From: Bacteroidales bacterium
Lineage (GTDB): Bacteria > Bacteroidota > Bacteroidia > Bacteroidales > UBA932
NCBI GenBank assembly: GCA_017398125.1
Contig: JAFQHE010000017.1
Coordinates: 1 to 58,003 of the forward strand
Direction of reading: 5' to 3'
DNA: 58,003 nt
Shown: positions 18,278-28,803 of the stretch, piece by piece
Layout of the letters: every line of letters starts with the position of its first letter
Numbering within the stretch: position 1 is the first letter of the stretch
Notes under the pieces: generated by a model
The model's input: the letters and a program-made list of their open reading frames with translations, nothing else
Told to the model about the DNA's origin: nothing
Databases searched by the model: none
Position numbers and translations under genes: made by a program

Positions 18278-20407
18278 TTAGTCCTCAAATTTCTGGTTAA
18301 GCATCTCCATCATCTTAATGGTAGCATAAGCGATTGGAGTACCAGGGCCAAAGATTGCTGCTGCACCGGCTTTATATAGAACATCATAGTCCTGAGCAGG
18401 AATTACACCACCTGCAACTACAATGATATCCTCGCGGCCCAATCTCTTCAACTCCTCAATGATTTGAGGAACCAAAGTTTTGTGACCAGCAGCCAATGAA
18501 GATACACCAACAATGTGAACGTCGTTCTCAACAGCCTGTTTTGCTGCCTCCTCCGGAGTTTGGAACAAAGGACCCATATCTACGTCAAAACCACAGTCTG
18601 CATAACCGGTAGCTACAACCTTGGCACCACGGTCGTGACCATCCTGACCTAGTTTTGCAATCATGATACGTGGTTGACGGCCCTCTTTCTTAGCGAATGC
18701 TGCAACCATCTCTTTTGCTTTCTCAAACTCAGAATCGTTCTTAACCTCTGAAGAGTATACACCTGTATTCATACGGATTACTGCTTTATATCTGCCAACA
18801 ACTGCCTCACAAGCATCTGAGATCTCACCCAATGATGCACGGTTCTTAGCTGCCTCAACAGCAAGCTCCAACAAGTTGCCGGTTTTGTTTCTTACAGCCT
18901 CTGTGATAGCTGCCAAGCACTCCTGTACTTTAGCATTGTCACGGTTAGCTCTAAGCTCTTTAAGTCTCTGGATCTGCTGCTCGCGTACTTTTGCGTTGTC
19001 AACATCAAGGATCTCAATTGGATCCTCTTTCTCCAATCTGTATTTGTTGATACCAACAATTGTATCCTCACCAGAGTCAATTCTTGCCTGCTTACGTGCA
19101 GCAGCCTCCTCGATTCTTAGTTTAGGAATACCGGTCTCAATAGCTTTAGCCATACCGCCAAGAGCCTCAACCTCCTGGATGTGTGCCCAAGCTTTCTGAG
19201 CCAACTCGTTAGTTAGAGACTCAATGTAGTATGAACCTGCCCAAGGGTCAATTGAACGGCATACGTTAGTCTCCTCCTGGATATAGATCTGAGTGTTACG
19301 TGCAATACGTGCAGAGAAGTCTGTAGGAAGAGCAATAGCCTCATCCAAAGCATTTGTATGAAGTGACTGAGTGTGACCAAGAGCTGCACCCATAGCCTCA
19401 ATACAAGTTCTTGCAACGTTGTTGAACGGATCCTGCTCAGTTAGTGACCAACCTGAAGTCTGACAGTGTGTTCTCAATGACAAAGACTTAGGATTCTGAG
19501 GGTTGAACTGGCTTACCAATTTAGCCCAGATCATTCTTGCTGCACGCATTTTTGCAATCTCCATGAAGTGGTTCATACCAATTGCCCAGAAGAATGACAA
19601 ACGTGGAGCAAAAGCATCTACAGAGATACCTGCTTTGATACCTGTTCTCAAATACTCAAGACCGTCAGCCAAAGTATATGCCATCTCAATATCATTGGTT
19701 GCACCAGCCTCCTGCATATGGTAACCTGAGATAGAGATTGAGTTGAACTTAGGCATATATTTAGAAGTGTACGCGAAAATGTCGCCAATGATTCTCATAG
19801 AGAACTCTGGTGGATAAATGTATGTGTTACGCACCATGAACTCTTTAAGAATATCATTCTGGATAGTACCAGCCATCTCCTCAAGTTTTGCACCCTGCTC
19901 CAAACCTGCAACGATGTAGAATGCCATAATAGGAAGAACGGCACCGTTCATTGTCATTGAAACAGACATCTTGTTAAGAGGAATCTGGTCAAAAAGGATC
20001 TTCATATCCTCAACTGAACAGATAGATACACCAGCTTTACCAACGTCACCAACTACTCTTGGGTGATCTGCATCGTATCCACGGTGTGTAGCCAAGTCAA
20101 AAGCTACAGACAAACCTTTCTGTCCGGCAGCCAAGTTTCTTCTGTAGAAAGCATTTGACTCCTCAGCTGTAGAGAAACCTGCATACTGACGGATAGTCCA
20201 AGGTTTTTGTACATACATTGTGCTGTATGGACCACGTAGGAAAGGTGCTATACCAGCGGCATAGTTCAAATGTTCAAACCCTTCCAAATCAGACTCGTTG
20301 TAATTTGTCTTTACAACAATCTTTTCTGGAGTTACCCACTCGTTGTTCTCAACTTTAGAGCAAGCGGCAGCTCCGTTATATTTTAGTTCTGAAAAATTCG
20401 GACGCAT
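18278..20407 (-). CDS. mutB: Methylmalonyl-CoA mutase, large (catalytic, B12-binding) subunit
   Basis: Interconverts succinyl-CoA and methylmalonyl-CoA using adenosylcobalamin, the route to propionate in many Bacteroidales. 709 residues. The N-terminal TIM-barrel domain is followed by the C-terminal cobalamin domain with [18 protein letters not shown] (the DxHxxG base-off motif near residue 605) and a GVSSLAAGH loop. It follows mutA with a 2-nt gap and ends at a strong terminator. Confidence 0.97.
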   Translation of the reverse strand: MRPNFSELKYNGAAACSKVENNEWVTPEKIVVKTNYNESDLEGFEHLNYAAGIAPFLRGPYSTMYVQKPWTIRQYAGFSTAEESNAFYRRNLAAGQKGLSVAFDLATHRGYDADHPRVVGDVGKAGVSICSVEDMKILFDQIPLNKMSVSMTMNGAVLPIMAFYIVAGLEQGAKLEEMAGTIQNDILKEFMVRNTYIYPPEFSMRIIGDIFAYTSKYMPKFNSISISGYHMQEAGATNDIEMAYTLADGLEYLRTGIKAGISVDAFAPRLSFFWAIGMNHFMEIAKMRAARMIWAKLVSQFNPQNPKSLSLRTHCQTSGWSLTEQDPFNNVARTCIEAMGAALGHTQSLHTNALDEAIALPTDFSARIARNTQIYIQEETNVCRSIDPWAGSYYIESLTNELAQKAWAHIQEVEALGGMAKAIETGIPKLRIEEAAARKQARIDSGEDTIVGINKYRLEKEDPIEILDVDNAKVREQQIQRLKELRANRDNAKVQECLAAITEAVRNKTGNLLELAVEAAKNRASLGEISDACEAVVGRYKAVIRMNTGVYSSEVKNDSEFEKAKEMVAAFAKKEGRQPRIMIAKLGQDGHDRGAKVVATGYADCGFDVDMGPLFQTPEEAAKQAVENDVHIVGVSSLAAGHKTLVPQIIEELKRLGREDIIVVAGGVIPAQDYDVLYKAGAAAIFGPGTPIAYATIKMMEMLNQKFED

Positions 20408-20409
20408 AA

Positions 20410-22269
20410 TTATTTAATACCAAGTTTAGTTTGATAATCCTTTAATGTCTCAAGAACGTTGCTCTTAACGTTGATGAAGTTTGTAATTCCTTTAGCCTCA
20501 AGCTCTGCCTTGCAAGCAGGATCACCAGCTACTACAACAATAGCCTTGTCACCTACAAGGGATGCAATTTGAGGAACGCTCTCTGCGTACTCATCGTCAG
20601 AAGAACAAGCAACGATAATGTCTGCTTTTGCCTCCAAAGCAGCCTTAACACCCTCCTCAGCAGTTGCGAAACGGTTGTTGTCAACAACTTTGAAACCTGC
20701 AACAGCAAAGAAGTTGCATGAGAACTGTGCTCTTGCACGGCACATAGCCAAGTTACCGTAAGTCACCATGAATGCAACAGGTTGTTTGCCGCTCTTGTCT
20801 GTAGTGTAACGCATAGCCTCAAAAGCCTGAGCACCTCTGTATTTCTCAAGAGGTTGGCCAACCATAGCACCTGTTACCTCAGGAGCAGGTTTTCTTGTAA
20901 CAATGTCAAGAGTAACCTCCTCGTTAACCTTCTCAGTGAAGTTAGGATACTGGTTGGTACCAAGGATAGTCTCTCTACGTGTTGCAATATTCTTGTCACG
21001 TTTTGCAGCAGTCTCTTTAATTGCAGCCTGGATAGAACCAGCTTTGAATGCAGCAATATAACCACCCTCCTGCTCAACTTTGCCGAACAATGCCCAAGCA
21101 GTGTCAATGATAGACTCAGTAAGGTTCTCGATAAAGTATGAACCTGCAGCTGGGTCAATCACCTTGTCAAAGTGACACTCCTCTTTCAATAGCATCTGAA
21201 CGTTTCTTGCAATACGGTTACCAAACTCGTTAGGTTTGCTGTATGTATAGTCAAATGGAAGTACCTCAAGAGAATCTACACCTGCAATTGTTGCACTCAT
21301 AGCCTCAGTTGTACCTCTTAGCATATTAACGTATGAATCGTAAACTGTCTGGTTCCACTCGCTTGTTACAGCGTGAACCTTCATCTTTTGGCTGCACTCG
21401 CAATCAGCACCGTAAGCCTTTACAATATTAGCCCACAACAGACGTGCTGCACGGAATTTTGCAATCTCCATAAAGTATGTTGAACCAACTGCAAATGTGA
21501 ATTTGATACGTTTTGCAGCCTCGTTAGGACAAATACCGGCCTCAACAAGTTTGTTCATATACTCGCTACCCATAGCAAGACCGAATGCAAGCTCCTGTAC
21601 ACTGCTTGCACCTGCATCATTGAATGAGTAAGCCTCTACTCCAATAACTCTGATTCTTGGGTAATCCTTAACAACCTCAACAACCTCTTTCAACTGGTCC
21701 ATTGATTTGTCTGAACAGAAAGCTCCTGTCTGGTTAAGAACTCTTAGCGGATCAAAGTCAAATGAAGCTCTCAAATCCTCAGCTGCCACACCTTTGGCAA
21801 CACTTAGGAATGATTTTACAATCTCTGCAGTAGCACAGCAACAACCTGTAAAGTTAACCTCAACTTTGGCAAGATCAATGCCGTTAAGCAAAGTCTGCAT
21901 CTCAGCCTCAGAAACAGCTTTCTTACCGTCAATGCAGAAACCTACAGAAGTGACACCTTTCTTCAAGCCATCCAAAGCCTGAGCATTAGCCTCTGCATAG
22001 TTACCCTCACAAGCACAATAGTCCTGACGGATCAACCAGTCATTATTAGTTTTTGTACCTCTTACAAATGGGAAGCTGCCTGCAGCTGTACCCATATGTT
22101 TCAAACCCTCAAGGTTCTCGGCACGGTAGTAAGGGCGAACAGAGAAACCCTCTTGGGTTTTCCATACGAGTTTTTTCTCGTAGTCGGCACCTTTCAAATC
22201 TTTAATGATCACCTCTTCCCATTGTTCAGTGGAAACAGGTGGAAACTCAGCAAATAATTTTTCTGCCAT
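20410..22269 (-). CDS. mutA: Methylmalonyl-CoA mutase, small subunit
   Basis: Structural partner of MutB, 619 residues, of the same fold. It keeps the barrel part (for example the [16 protein letters not shown] segment) but its C-terminal flavodoxin-like domain lacks the DxHxxG cobalamin ligand motif, as expected for this subunit. The start [13 protein letters not shown] fits the family. A TACATTTG -7 box lies 60 nt upstream. No cobalamin riboswitch is visible in the short upstream gap. Confidence 0.95.
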   Translation of the reverse strand: MAEKLFAEFPPVSTEQWEEVIIKDLKGADYEKKLVWKTQEGFSVRPYYRAENLEGLKHMGTAAGSFPFVRGTKTNNDWLIRQDYCACEGNYAEANAQALDGLKKGVTSVGFCIDGKKAVSEAEMQTLLNGIDLAKVEVNFTGCCCATAEIVKSFLSVAKGVAAEDLRASFDFDPLRVLNQTGAFCSDKSMDQLKEVVEVVKDYPRIRVIGVEAYSFNDAGASSVQELAFGLAMGSEYMNKLVEAGICPNEAAKRIKFTFAVGSTYFMEIAKFRAARLLWANIVKAYGADCECSQKMKVHAVTSEWNQTVYDSYVNMLRGTTEAMSATIAGVDSLEVLPFDYTYSKPNEFGNRIARNVQMLLKEECHFDKVIDPAAGSYFIENLTESIIDTAWALFGKVEQEGGYIAAFKAGSIQAAIKETAAKRDKNIATRRETILGTNQYPNFTEKVNEEVTLDIVTRKPAPEVTGAMVGQPLEKYRGAQAFEAMRYTTDKSGKQPVAFMVTYGNLAMCRARAQFSCNFFAVAGFKVVDNNRFATAEEGVKAALEAKADIIVACSSDDEYAESVPQIASLVGDKAIVVVAGDPACKAELEAKGITNFINVKSNVLETLKDYQTKLGIK

Positions 22270-22329
22270 ATTGGTTATTTTTATATGAATGGATATTTAA
22301 TTTAGTCTTTTTCAAGTCCAAATATCGTG

Positions 22330-22337
22330 CAAATGTA
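22330..22337 (-). promoter_or_regulatory. -7 box for mutAB
   Basis: TACATTTG on the minus strand matches TAnnTTTG and lies 60 nt before the mutA ATG in the 83-bp gap after hutU. Confidence 0.55.
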
Positions 22338-22352
22338 CACAATTTTTCTATT

Positions 22353-24446
22353 CTATAGAATAATAGTGTCAATTAAATCATCATCCGCTACAGATGGAAC
22401 GGTAACTTTCAGTCCAGGGGTTCTATCCATCTCTCTCTGAATGGCAAACATTGCCCCTTTGTTGCGTGCCCAGCTGCGTCTTGCAATACCGTTGTTCACA
22501 TCCCACAAAAGCATCTCCTTTATTCTTCTCTCCGCATCTTCCGACCCGTCAATCACCATACCAAAGCCTCCGTTCATAACTTCACCCCAGCCTACGCCGC
22601 CACCGTTATGTATTGACACCCAGGTAGCTCCACGGAATGAATCTCCAATAACATTATGCACCGCCATATCTGCAGTAAGATTTGAACCGTCATAGATGTT
22701 TGATGTCTCCCTATATGGAGAGTCTGTTCCCGACACATCATGGTGATCCCTTCCAAGTACAATAGGCGCACTTATCTTGCCCTCACGGATTGCATTGTTC
22801 ATTGCAAGGGCAACCTTGATTCTACCCTCTGAATCTGCATAGAGGATACGTGCCTGCGAACCCACTACAAGTTTGTTCTTGCCGGCCTCCTTGATCCAGT
22901 GGATATTGTCGGCCAATTGCGACTTTATCTCCTCAGGAGCCTCATTCATAATCTGCTCAAGCACATCTGCTGCAAGTTTGTCGGTATATGCCAGATCCTC
23001 CGGTTTTGAAGAGGTGCAGACCCAACGGTATGGGCCAAAGCCGTAATCAAAGAAGAGAGGTCCCATAATATCCTGCACATACGAAGGATATTTGAATTTT
23101 CTGAAATGCTCGGTATCCTGTGTATTTGCATCAGCCCCAGGATTGAATATATCGGCACCTGCACGCGACGACTCCAAAAGGAAGGCATTGCCATAATCAA
23201 AGAAATACATTCCCTTTGCAGCAAGTTTGTTGATTGCAGCAACCTGTCGGCGAAGACTCTCCTGAACACACTCCTTGAACCTTTCAGGCTCATTTGCCAT
23301 CATATCATTACTCTGCTCAAAAGTATATCCAACAGGATAATATCCGCCGGCCCAAGGATTGTGAAGAGAACTCTGATCCGAACCAAGATCAACCTTAATA
23401 TCATCATTAGCAAGACGTTCCCACAAATCCACAACATTGCCATGGTAGGCAATTGAAACGGACTCTCCATTTTCAACCGCAACCTTTACCCTTTCAAGGA
23501 GTTCATCAAGATTGCCATAAACCTCATCTACCCAGCCTTGTGAATGGCGTGTATTTATAGCCTTCTCATTGACCTCTGCAATCACACCTACCATACCTGC
23601 AATAACCGCGGCTTTAGGCTGTGCTCCCGACATTCCGCCCAATCCTGAACTTATAAACAGTTTGCTCTTTCTCTTCCCGACAGCACCCACACCATCCTGC
23701 ACTCCTGCATCGCCAGCAGCTCTCCTATCCTGCATTCTTGCAGCATTCAAAAGTGTAATTGTAGTTCCATGCACAATACCCTGCGGACCGATATACATAA
23801 ACGAGCCGGCAGTCATCTGTCCATACTGCGAAACTCCAAGAGCATTGAACTTCTCCCAATGGTCCTTGCTGGAATAGTTTGGAATTACCATACCATTGGT
23901 AACAATAAGCCTTGGCGCATCTTTATGTGAAGGGAAGAGTCCAAGCGGATGACCGGAATAGAGTACCAGTGTCTGCTCATCTGTCATAGTTGCAAGATAC
24001 TGCATCGTAAGCCTGTACTGGGCCCAGTTCTGGAATGCCGCACCGTTGCCTCCGTATGTTATAAGCTCATGAGGATGCTGGGCCACAGCATGGTCAAGGT
24101 TATTGCTCAACATCAGCATAATCGCTGCAGCCTGTGTGCTTTTATGAGGAAAATCATAAATTGAACGTGCAGTTATCTTATAGCTTGGTCTGTATCTGTA
24201 CATGTATATGCGGCCATACTCCTCCAGCTCCTTTGCGAACTCCGGTGCCAATGCAGCATGCTGCTCTTGAGGAAAATATCTCAAAGCATTCTTCAATGCC
24301 AGCCTCTTCTCCTGAAGTGTAAGAATATCCTTTCTTTTTGGAGCATGGTTAACACTCTTGTCATAAGCCTTTGCCTGGGGAATTTGAGCCGGAATTCCCT
24401 CTAATATTTCATTTCTGAAATTGAGAATCTCATTATCAATTATCAT
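22353..24446 (-). CDS. hutU: Urocanate hydratase (long form)
   Basis: Converts urocanate to imidazolonepropionate with tightly bound NAD in histidine degradation. 697 residues, longer than the roughly 550-residue Bacillus/Pseudomonas enzyme but in the range of the Bacteroidota form. Recognisable regions include VLYSGHPLGLFPSHKDAPR, GGMSGAQPKAAVIAG (NAD-binding glycines), GSDQSSLHNPWAGGYYP and the C-terminal HNGGGVGWGEVMNGGFGM. No other hut gene is in the window. It has its own promoter (24,487-24,517) and lies just upstream of mutAB, which has a separate -7 box. Confidence 0.94.
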   Translation of the reverse strand: MIIDNEILNFRNEILEGIPAQIPQAKAYDKSVNHAPKRKDILTLQEKRLALKNALRYFPQEQHAALAPEFAKELEEYGRIYMYRYRPSYKITARSIYDFPHKSTQAAAIMLMLSNNLDHAVAQHPHELITYGGNGAAFQNWAQYRLTMQYLATMTDEQTLVLYSGHPLGLFPSHKDAPRLIVTNGMVIPNYSSKDHWEKFNALGVSQYGQMTAGSFMYIGPQGIVHGTTITLLNAARMQDRRAAGDAGVQDGVGAVGKRKSKLFISSGLGGMSGAQPKAAVIAGMVGVIAEVNEKAINTRHSQGWVDEVYGNLDELLERVKVAVENGESVSIAYHGNVVDLWERLANDDIKVDLGSDQSSLHNPWAGGYYPVGYTFEQSNDMMANEPERFKECVQESLRRQVAAINKLAAKGMYFFDYGNAFLLESSRAGADIFNPGADANTQDTEHFRKFKYPSYVQDIMGPLFFDYGFGPYRWVCTSSKPEDLAYTDKLAADVLEQIMNEAPEEIKSQLADNIHWIKEAGKNKLVVGSQARILYADSEGRIKVALAMNNAIREGKISAPIVLGRDHHDVSGTDSPYRETSNIYDGSNLTADMAVHNVIGDSFRGATWVSIHNGGGVGWGEVMNGGFGMVIDGSEDAERRIKEMLLWDVNNGIARRSWARNKGAMFAIQREMDRTPGLKVTVPSVADDDLIDTIIL

Positions 24447-24486
24447 GATTATATTGTTTTTTGTTGTTATTCTAAAGCAAACCTAA

Positions 24487-24517
24487 CAAAGGTATAAAAA
24501 AAAAGAGAAGAGAGCAA
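24487..24517 (-). promoter_or_regulatory. Promoter for hutU
   Basis: On the minus strand TTG (24515-24517), 20 nt, then TACCTTTG (24487-24494). The hutU ATG lies 40 nt after the -7 box. Confidence 0.6.
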
Positions 24518-24529
24518 GAATCATATAAC

Positions 24530-24637
24530 AGCAGAGGCTGCCCCAAAAGGTTTCTCCATTTACAACAAATCCCCGCCAGAGAATACTCCAACAGGAATTT
24601 ATCATTCATAGAGATGACTTTTGAGTCAGCCTCCGCT
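24530..24637 (+). mobile_element. Repeat element copy C (MITE-like, both terminal inverted repeats)
   Basis: About 108 bp. The left end AGCAGAGGCTGCCCCAAAAG (24530-24549) and the complement of the right end (24616-24637) share AGC, GAGGCTG and CAAAAG. The right part, ATTCATAGAGATGACTTTTGAGTC up to the terminal repeat, closely resembles the end of copy B (55,490-55,585). The terminal repeats recall insertion-sequence ends that begin GAGGCTG with CAAAAG a few bases on. No transposase is present, so it would be a non-autonomous element if mobile. No clear target duplication is seen. Confidence 0.55.
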
Positions 24638-24848
24638 ACATATTTTTTTGACAATTGTTATATTGTCAATAGCCAATTATTGAAGTGGGCCCCAACCTGG
24701 ATCATGATTGGTTCCACCATTAGAGAGCGCAAATCCCATCTCCACTTCAACATCAATTACCTCCACACTAGGATGCTCATAAAATGCAATACTATTATTT
24801 TTCATTCCGGTTACCATATACCCGACATACGGGATCTCTTAAATTTAT
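24638..24848. other. Non-coding stretch between repeat C and the rpsU terminator
   Basis: No gene can be supported. The only open frame here has no conserved features, and no RNA structure stands out. Confidence 0.4.
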
Positions 24849-24877
24849 AAAAAACGGGCCGGTAACAGACCTGCCCG
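24849..24877 (-). terminator. Terminator of rpsU
   Basis: On the minus strand CGGGC and GGT pair with ACC and GCCCG around one mismatch, with a short loop, followed by six Ts (24849-24854). It begins about 35 nt after the rpsU stop. Confidence 0.8.
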
Positions 24878-24911
24878 CTCCATATATTTGAAAAATCGCT
24901 AAAACGATGAA

Positions 24912-25103
24912 TTACTCATCTCTAAGCTGAAGTTTCTGTACGTAGATAGCCTTTTTAAGCTCGTCACGTCTTGCTACAGATTTCTTAACGAAAGTCTTTC
25001 TGCTTCTTAGCTCTCTAACGATTCCTGTTTTCTCGAATTTACGTTTGAATTTCTTCAACGCTCTCTCAATGTTCTCGCCTTCTTTGATAGGTACTATAAT
25101 CAT
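24912..25103 (-). CDS. rpsU: 30S ribosomal protein bS21
   Basis: 63-residue basic protein of the small subunit platform, next to the anti-Shine-Dalgarno end of 16S rRNA. The start MIIVPIKEGENIERALKKF and the basic middle with RELRSRKTFVKKSVARR are typical of the Bacteroidota form. The mRNA has an extended Shine-Dalgarno sequence (25,111-25,122), unlike every other gene here, which fits the known autoregulatory relation between bS21 and the sequestered anti-SD in Bacteroidota ribosomes. It has a full promoter at 25,135-25,165 and a terminator; it is monocistronic. Confidence 0.96.
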   Translation of the reverse strand: MIIVPIKEGENIERALKKFKRKFEKTGIVRELRSRKTFVKKSVARRDELKKAIYVQKLQLRDE

Positions 25104-25110
25104 AACTTAA

Positions 25111-25122
25111 ACCACCTCCTTT
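25111..25122 (-). promoter_or_regulatory. Extended Shine-Dalgarno sequence of rpsU
   Basis: AAAGGAGGTGGT on the minus strand, 7 nt before the rpsU ATG, with strong complementarity to the 3' end of 16S rRNA (CACCUCCUUU). The other starts in this window lack such a site. Confidence 0.85.
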
Positions 25123-25134
25123 TCTTTAGGACCG

Positions 25135-25165
25135 CAAAAGTATTTATTTTTCACGAACTTGCAAA
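25135..25165 (-). promoter_or_regulatory. Promoter for rpsU
   Basis: On the minus strand TTTG (25162-25165), exactly 19 nt, then TACTTTTG (25135-25142): a full match to the Bacteroidota -33/-7 consensus. Confidence 0.8.
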
Positions 25166-25232
25166 AAAAATCTCAACAAATCCAATCAAAAAATCAAAAA
25201 AAGCGCAAAAACAGATGCAGTCTCTCCATACA

Positions 25233-25988
25233 CTACTCTTCACCCTCTCTCTTGTGCAGCACTGCCTTACGCAACTCAAAGTTCTGACCCAGATATTTCT
25301 TGCGCACCTCAGGATTATTTGCAAGCATCTCGGCCGTACCGCTTTCAAGAATCCTTCCCTCGTAGAGCAAATATGCCCTGTCGGTAATTGCAAGGGTCTC
25401 ATGCACATTGTGGTCGGTAATTATAATGCCTATATTTTTTGTTTTAAGTTTTGCAATGATATGCTGAATATCCTCAACTGCAATAGGGTCTACACCCGCA
25501 AAAGGCTCATCAAGAAGAATGAATTTGGGATCAATTGCAAGTGCCCTGGCAATCTCACACCTTCTTCGCTCTCCTCCCGACAGCTGTATACCATAGCTCT
25601 TTCTCACCTTCTGCAGACCGAACTCCTGAATAAGGCTCTCAAGCTTCTCCAACCTCTGCTCCTTGGGCATACCGGCAACCTCCATAACAGACAATATATT
25701 GTTCTCAACGCTCATTTTTCTGAACACCGATGCCTCCTGAGCAAGATAACCCAATCCCTTCTGCGCTCTCTTGTACATTGGCAGCTCAGTTATGTCCTCA
25801 TCATCAAGAAATATCTTTCCGCCATTGGGCTTGACCAGACCGGTAATCATATAAAAACTTGTGGTCTTGCCGGCTCCGTTAGGACCGAGCAAACCAACGA
25901 TCTCACCCTGATCCACCTCAATGGAGACTCCCTTTACGACAGTCCTCATTCCATATTTCTTAACCAAATCTTTAGAATATAAACGCAT
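25233..25988 (-). CDS. lptB: LPS export ABC transporter ATP-binding protein LptB
   Basis: Cytoplasmic ATPase that powers LPS transfer from the inner membrane through the Lpt bridge. 251 residues: Walker [11 protein letters not shown] near residue 35, signature [15 protein letters not shown] near 140, Walker [14 protein letters not shown], and the H-loop in [12 protein letters not shown]. The [11 protein letters not shown] sequence after Walker B is characteristic of LptB rather than other ABC ATPases. It lies 67 nt after dnaX on the same strand and could be co-transcribed with it. Confidence 0.94.
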   Translation of the reverse strand: MRLYSKDLVKKYGMRTVVKGVSIEVDQGEIVGLLGPNGAGKTTSFYMITGLVKPNGGKIFLDDEDITELPMYKRAQKGLGYLAQEASVFRKMSVENNILSVMEVAGMPKEQRLEKLESLIQEFGLQKVRKSYGIQLSGGERRRCEIARALAIDPKFILLDEPFAGVDPIAVEDIQHIIAKLKTKNIGIIITDHNVHETLAITDRAYLLYEGRILESGTAEMLANNPEVRKKYLGQNFELRKAVLHKREGEE

Positions 25989-26055
25989 CTTTCTTACTCC
26001 TTTCTTATATATAATGTATCTTCTTCCTGAATCTGCAGTGCAGAGATTCTCCGCA

Positions 26056-27876
26056 TTACTTTATATCCAGATCCAAATCCTGCTGCAGTTCCCTCATTTG
26101 GGGATAATTCTTCATCAAAAACTCTGCCTTTTCTTGAGGCATGTAGAGTTTTTTCTCCTGTGGAGCTACTGCCTTAACCTTTATGACCAACTTTACAGAC
26201 TTGTTCCTGAGCTCCTTCTGCAAGAAGCCGGTAAGGCTTAAAAGAGAATTTTTCTCTATCCATACCTGCTGGGCACTGTTGCTCACATAAAACACTACAG
26301 TATGACCATCCTCTGCCAATTCAGGTTTTGACTGTTTTATGGCACTTCCAAGACGTGGATAAGCCGTTTGGCTATCACCCATCTTCAACCAGGCAGCATT
26401 GAGAGCCTCCTCGGTTACTGCCACATCCTCGGTCTCGGCCGCACTCTCCACATTCGCTGCACTGTTGGCCTGTGCCTTCTTGAGTATACCTTTGATTGAA
26501 AGTCCTGAGCTCTTCGCTCCCGCACTCTGCTGAAGCGGTCTGTTTTGCTGTACCTCCTGCTTAGCCGCACCAGCTTGTTCAGGGTGCTCCGGTTGCTCCT
26601 TTTCAGCTCTTACTGGCTGCTGGAGAGGTTCAGACTGCTGTGGTACCGGCTGAGCTTTCTGTTCTTCCGCTTGTGATACCGGCTCCACTTTTGGCTCTTC
26701 CGGCTTCAACTCAGACTTAACCCTCTGCACTTCAACCTGTTGCTGCGCTGTTTGCATCTGTAGCCCTGACAATTGTTCTGCCGGTTTTACAAGTTGTGAA
26801 AGTTTTATAAGCATAAACTCCACAAGCAGACGCTGGTTATTGCTTGATCTGTAGTCTGATTCGCATTTTGTTGTAGCACCCAGAGCATCATAAAGGAACT
26901 TGAACGGACAACGGCCGCTCTGGCTCATATATTTCTCCATCAATGCTGGCGACATCTCCAGCAATTTGAGGGTAGAACTGTCCTTGCAAACCAACAGATT
27001 CCGCAAATGGCTGCTCAAACCTCCTATAAAATAGAGGGCATTGAAACCCTTTGAAAGTATCTCGTCAAAAAGCAACATTGCCTTGGCGAAATTTCCCGAC
27101 AACGCACACTCTATCAAATTGAAATAGTAGTCATGGTCAAGTACGTTGAGGTTCCTGATAACAGACGCATATTCCACATTTGTTCCGCAAAAGGCCACTG
27201 TCTGATCAAAAAGGGTAAGGGCATCACGCATGGCTCCATCAGCCTTTTGGGCTATAACATGCAATGAGTCAGAATCTATTGTCACACCCTCTTTGACAGC
27301 AATCTCCTTCAGATTCTTTACAATATCCTCAACTGATATTCTGTTGAAATCGTATGTCTGGCAACGGGAAAGTATGGTAGGCAATATTTTGTGCTTCTCA
27401 GTTGTTGCAAGAATGAATATTGCATGAGCAGGCGGTTCTTCCAATGTCTTGAGGAAAGCATTGAAGGCCGCAGAGGAGAGCATATGTACCTCATCGATGA
27501 TATATACACTGTACTTCCCGGTCTGAGGAGGTATCCTTACCTTTTCCGTAAGAAGCCTTATATCCTCTACTGAGTTGTTTGATGCAGCATCAAGTTCATG
27601 GATAGAATAAGAGAGGCCTTTGGCAAACGATTTGCATGACTCACATTCACCGCACGGCTCCAAATCGGCCGACGGGTTCATACAGTTGATTGTCTTTGCA
27701 AATATGCGGGCCGTACTGGTCTTACCCACTCCACGTGGGCCGCAGAAAAGATATGCATGGGCCAACTGATCCCGTCTGATGGAATTTTTAAGGGTAGTCG
27801 CTATGCTATCCTGACCTACAAGCGAGAGAAAGTTGTCGGGCCTGTATTTTCGTGCCGAAACAATAAATTTTTCCAT
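26056..27876 (-). CDS. dnaX: DNA polymerase III subunit gamma/tau
   Basis: Clamp loader ATPase, 606 residues. N-terminal AAA+ domain with [20 protein letters not shown], a zinc site with CGECESC, the switch [14 protein letters not shown], Walker B IDEVHML and [16 protein letters not shown] (sensor I region with arginine finger). Residues about 370-470 form a low-complexity Glu/Gln/Pro-rich linker, followed by a compact C-terminal domain ending [19 protein letters not shown]. The start is [16 protein letters not shown] at 27,876. The -7 box TATTTTTG ends only 6 nt before the ATG, so the transcript may be leaderless. Confidence 0.95.
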   Translation of the reverse strand: MEKFIVSARKYRPDNFLSLVGQDSIATTLKNSIRRDQLAHAYLFCGPRGVGKTSTARIFAKTINCMNPSADLEPCGECESCKSFAKGLSYSIHELDAASNNSVEDIRLLTEKVRIPPQTGKYSVYIIDEVHMLSSAAFNAFLKTLEEPPAHAIFILATTEKHKILPTILSRCQTYDFNRISVEDIVKNLKEIAVKEGVTIDSDSLHVIAQKADGAMRDALTLFDQTVAFCGTNVEYASVIRNLNVLDHDYYFNLIECALSGNFAKAMLLFDEILSKGFNALYFIGGLSSHLRNLLVCKDSSTLKLLEMSPALMEKYMSQSGRCPFKFLYDALGATTKCESDYRSSNNQRLLVEFMLIKLSQLVKPAEQLSGLQMQTAQQQVEVQRVKSELKPEEPKVEPVSQAEEQKAQPVPQQSEPLQQPVRAEKEQPEHPEQAGAAKQEVQQNRPLQQSAGAKSSGLSIKGILKKAQANSAANVESAAETEDVAVTEEALNAAWLKMGDSQTAYPRLGSAIKQSKPELAEDGHTVVFYVSNSAQQVWIEKNSLLSLTGFLQKELRNKSVKLVIKVKAVAPQEKKLYMPQEKAEFLMKNYPQMRELQQDLDLDIK

Positions 27877-27882
27877 AACACA

Positions 27883-27890
27883 CAAAAATA
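27883..27890 (-). promoter_or_regulatory. -7 box for dnaX
   Basis: TATTTTTG on the minus strand; six nucleotides separate it from the dnaX ATG. If used, transcription would begin at or next to the start codon. Confidence 0.45.
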
Positions 27891-27901
27891 AGGATTTTTT
27901 C

Positions 27902-27909
27902 TAATTTTG
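27902..27909 (+). promoter_or_regulatory. -7 box for the gene at 27,934
   Basis: TAATTTTG on the plus strand, 24 nt before the chosen ATG; divergent from the dnaX box, with 11 bp between the two. Confidence 0.5.
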
Positions 27910-27933
27910 CATTTAAATAGAATGATATTGAGT

Positions 27934-28803
27934 ATGAAATATGTCAAATTTCTTCTTATTGCACTGATTGCAATATTTGTTGCTGTGCCGACTTTTTCAA
28001 ATGGCCAGATACTATCCAAAAAGGAAGATCTGAAAGACCTGAACAGCAAAACTTTAATGGTTGTCCTTGAAAACAACTCAATGATAGACCTAACCCTAAG
28101 GCAGGCAGTAGAGAAAGAGTGGACCCTGAGTAAAATTGAGTTCTGCGACCTTGACCGTTTTGAGAAGATCAAGACAGACACATCATACTACTTTCTTATG
28201 AGGGTGAAGGGAATATTCAAGAAAGAGCGCGAACCATCTATTGAATTCCTGTCACTTCTCAAAGGTGGAGAAGATGCCTATATGGGGCTTGACAAGATGT
28301 ACGATGTGCTCACTCTTCCATTCCAGCATATTGATGATCCCGACGGCTATATCATTCCATATATCGATGCCTACATAAATATCATCCAGGCCCACGTAGT
28401 GAGAGTTCAGAAGAAAAAAATTGCAGCCACACTCGGAATCAGCTGGTATTCAAACAGACTTCAGGAGCTACGTGGCAAGAGGGTTCTTGTAAACAAGCTT
28501 GACTTGAACAGCAATGTGACTGTTGATGAAGCGAACAGGATTCTTGGGAACGGAGGAAAAGTTGTAGATGAAGATGAGATTTATGAGGCTATAGACAATA
28601 AAAAGGGAGAGACTGCATATACCATCTGCATTGGGCCAGAAGAGGGTGACAGATATGGCTCGTACTGCTATAAAATGGTGATAAGTGCCGACAGCCATGA
28701 CATCTACTACTACAGAAAACAGAAGATAACTTCGAAAAATTCAAAAGGTTTTCTGCCTGAAGATCTTAAAAAGATAGCCATTCCAAACGGGTATGAATTG
28801 TAA
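27934..28803 (+). CDS. Secreted protein of unknown function
   Basis: 289 residues. The N-terminus MKYVKFLLIALIAIFVAVP is a signal peptide with cleavage likely after SNG. I do not recognise a family with certainty; it has the look of conserved Bacteroidales periplasmic proteins. The mature part is soluble, mixed alpha/beta, with no cysteine-rich or repeat regions, and contains a segment LPFQHIDDPDGYIIPYIDAYINI near residue 130. A more upstream ATG at 27,922 is possible, but it would leave only a few bases after the predicted transcription start. The stop overlaps the start of the M16 peptidase gene, suggesting coupling. Confidence 0.75.
   Translation: MKYVKFLLIALIAIFVAVPTFSNGQILSKKEDLKDLNSKTLMVVLENNSMIDLTLRQAVEKEWTLSKIEFCDLDRFEKIKTDTSYYFLMRVKGIFKKEREPSIEFLSLLKGGEDAYMGLDKMYDVLTLPFQHIDDPDGYIIPYIDAYINIIQAHVVRVQKKKIAATLGISWYSNRLQELRGKRVLVNKLDLNSNVTVDEANRILGNGGKVVDEDEIYEAIDNKKGETAYTICIGPEEGDRYGSYCYKMVISADSHDIYYYRKQKITSKNSKGFLPEDLKKIAIPNGYEL

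Noticed and set aside
22270-22352. Cobalamin riboswitch before the B12-dependent mutAB genes
   Set aside because: The gap is only 83 bp, contains a normal -7 box and lacks the B12-box sequence; a riboswitch would not fit.
24472-24850. Short open frames in the gap between hutU and rpsU
   Set aside because: Frames of 60-80 codons without start context or recognisable protein features; part of the region is the inverted-repeat element and the rpsU terminator.
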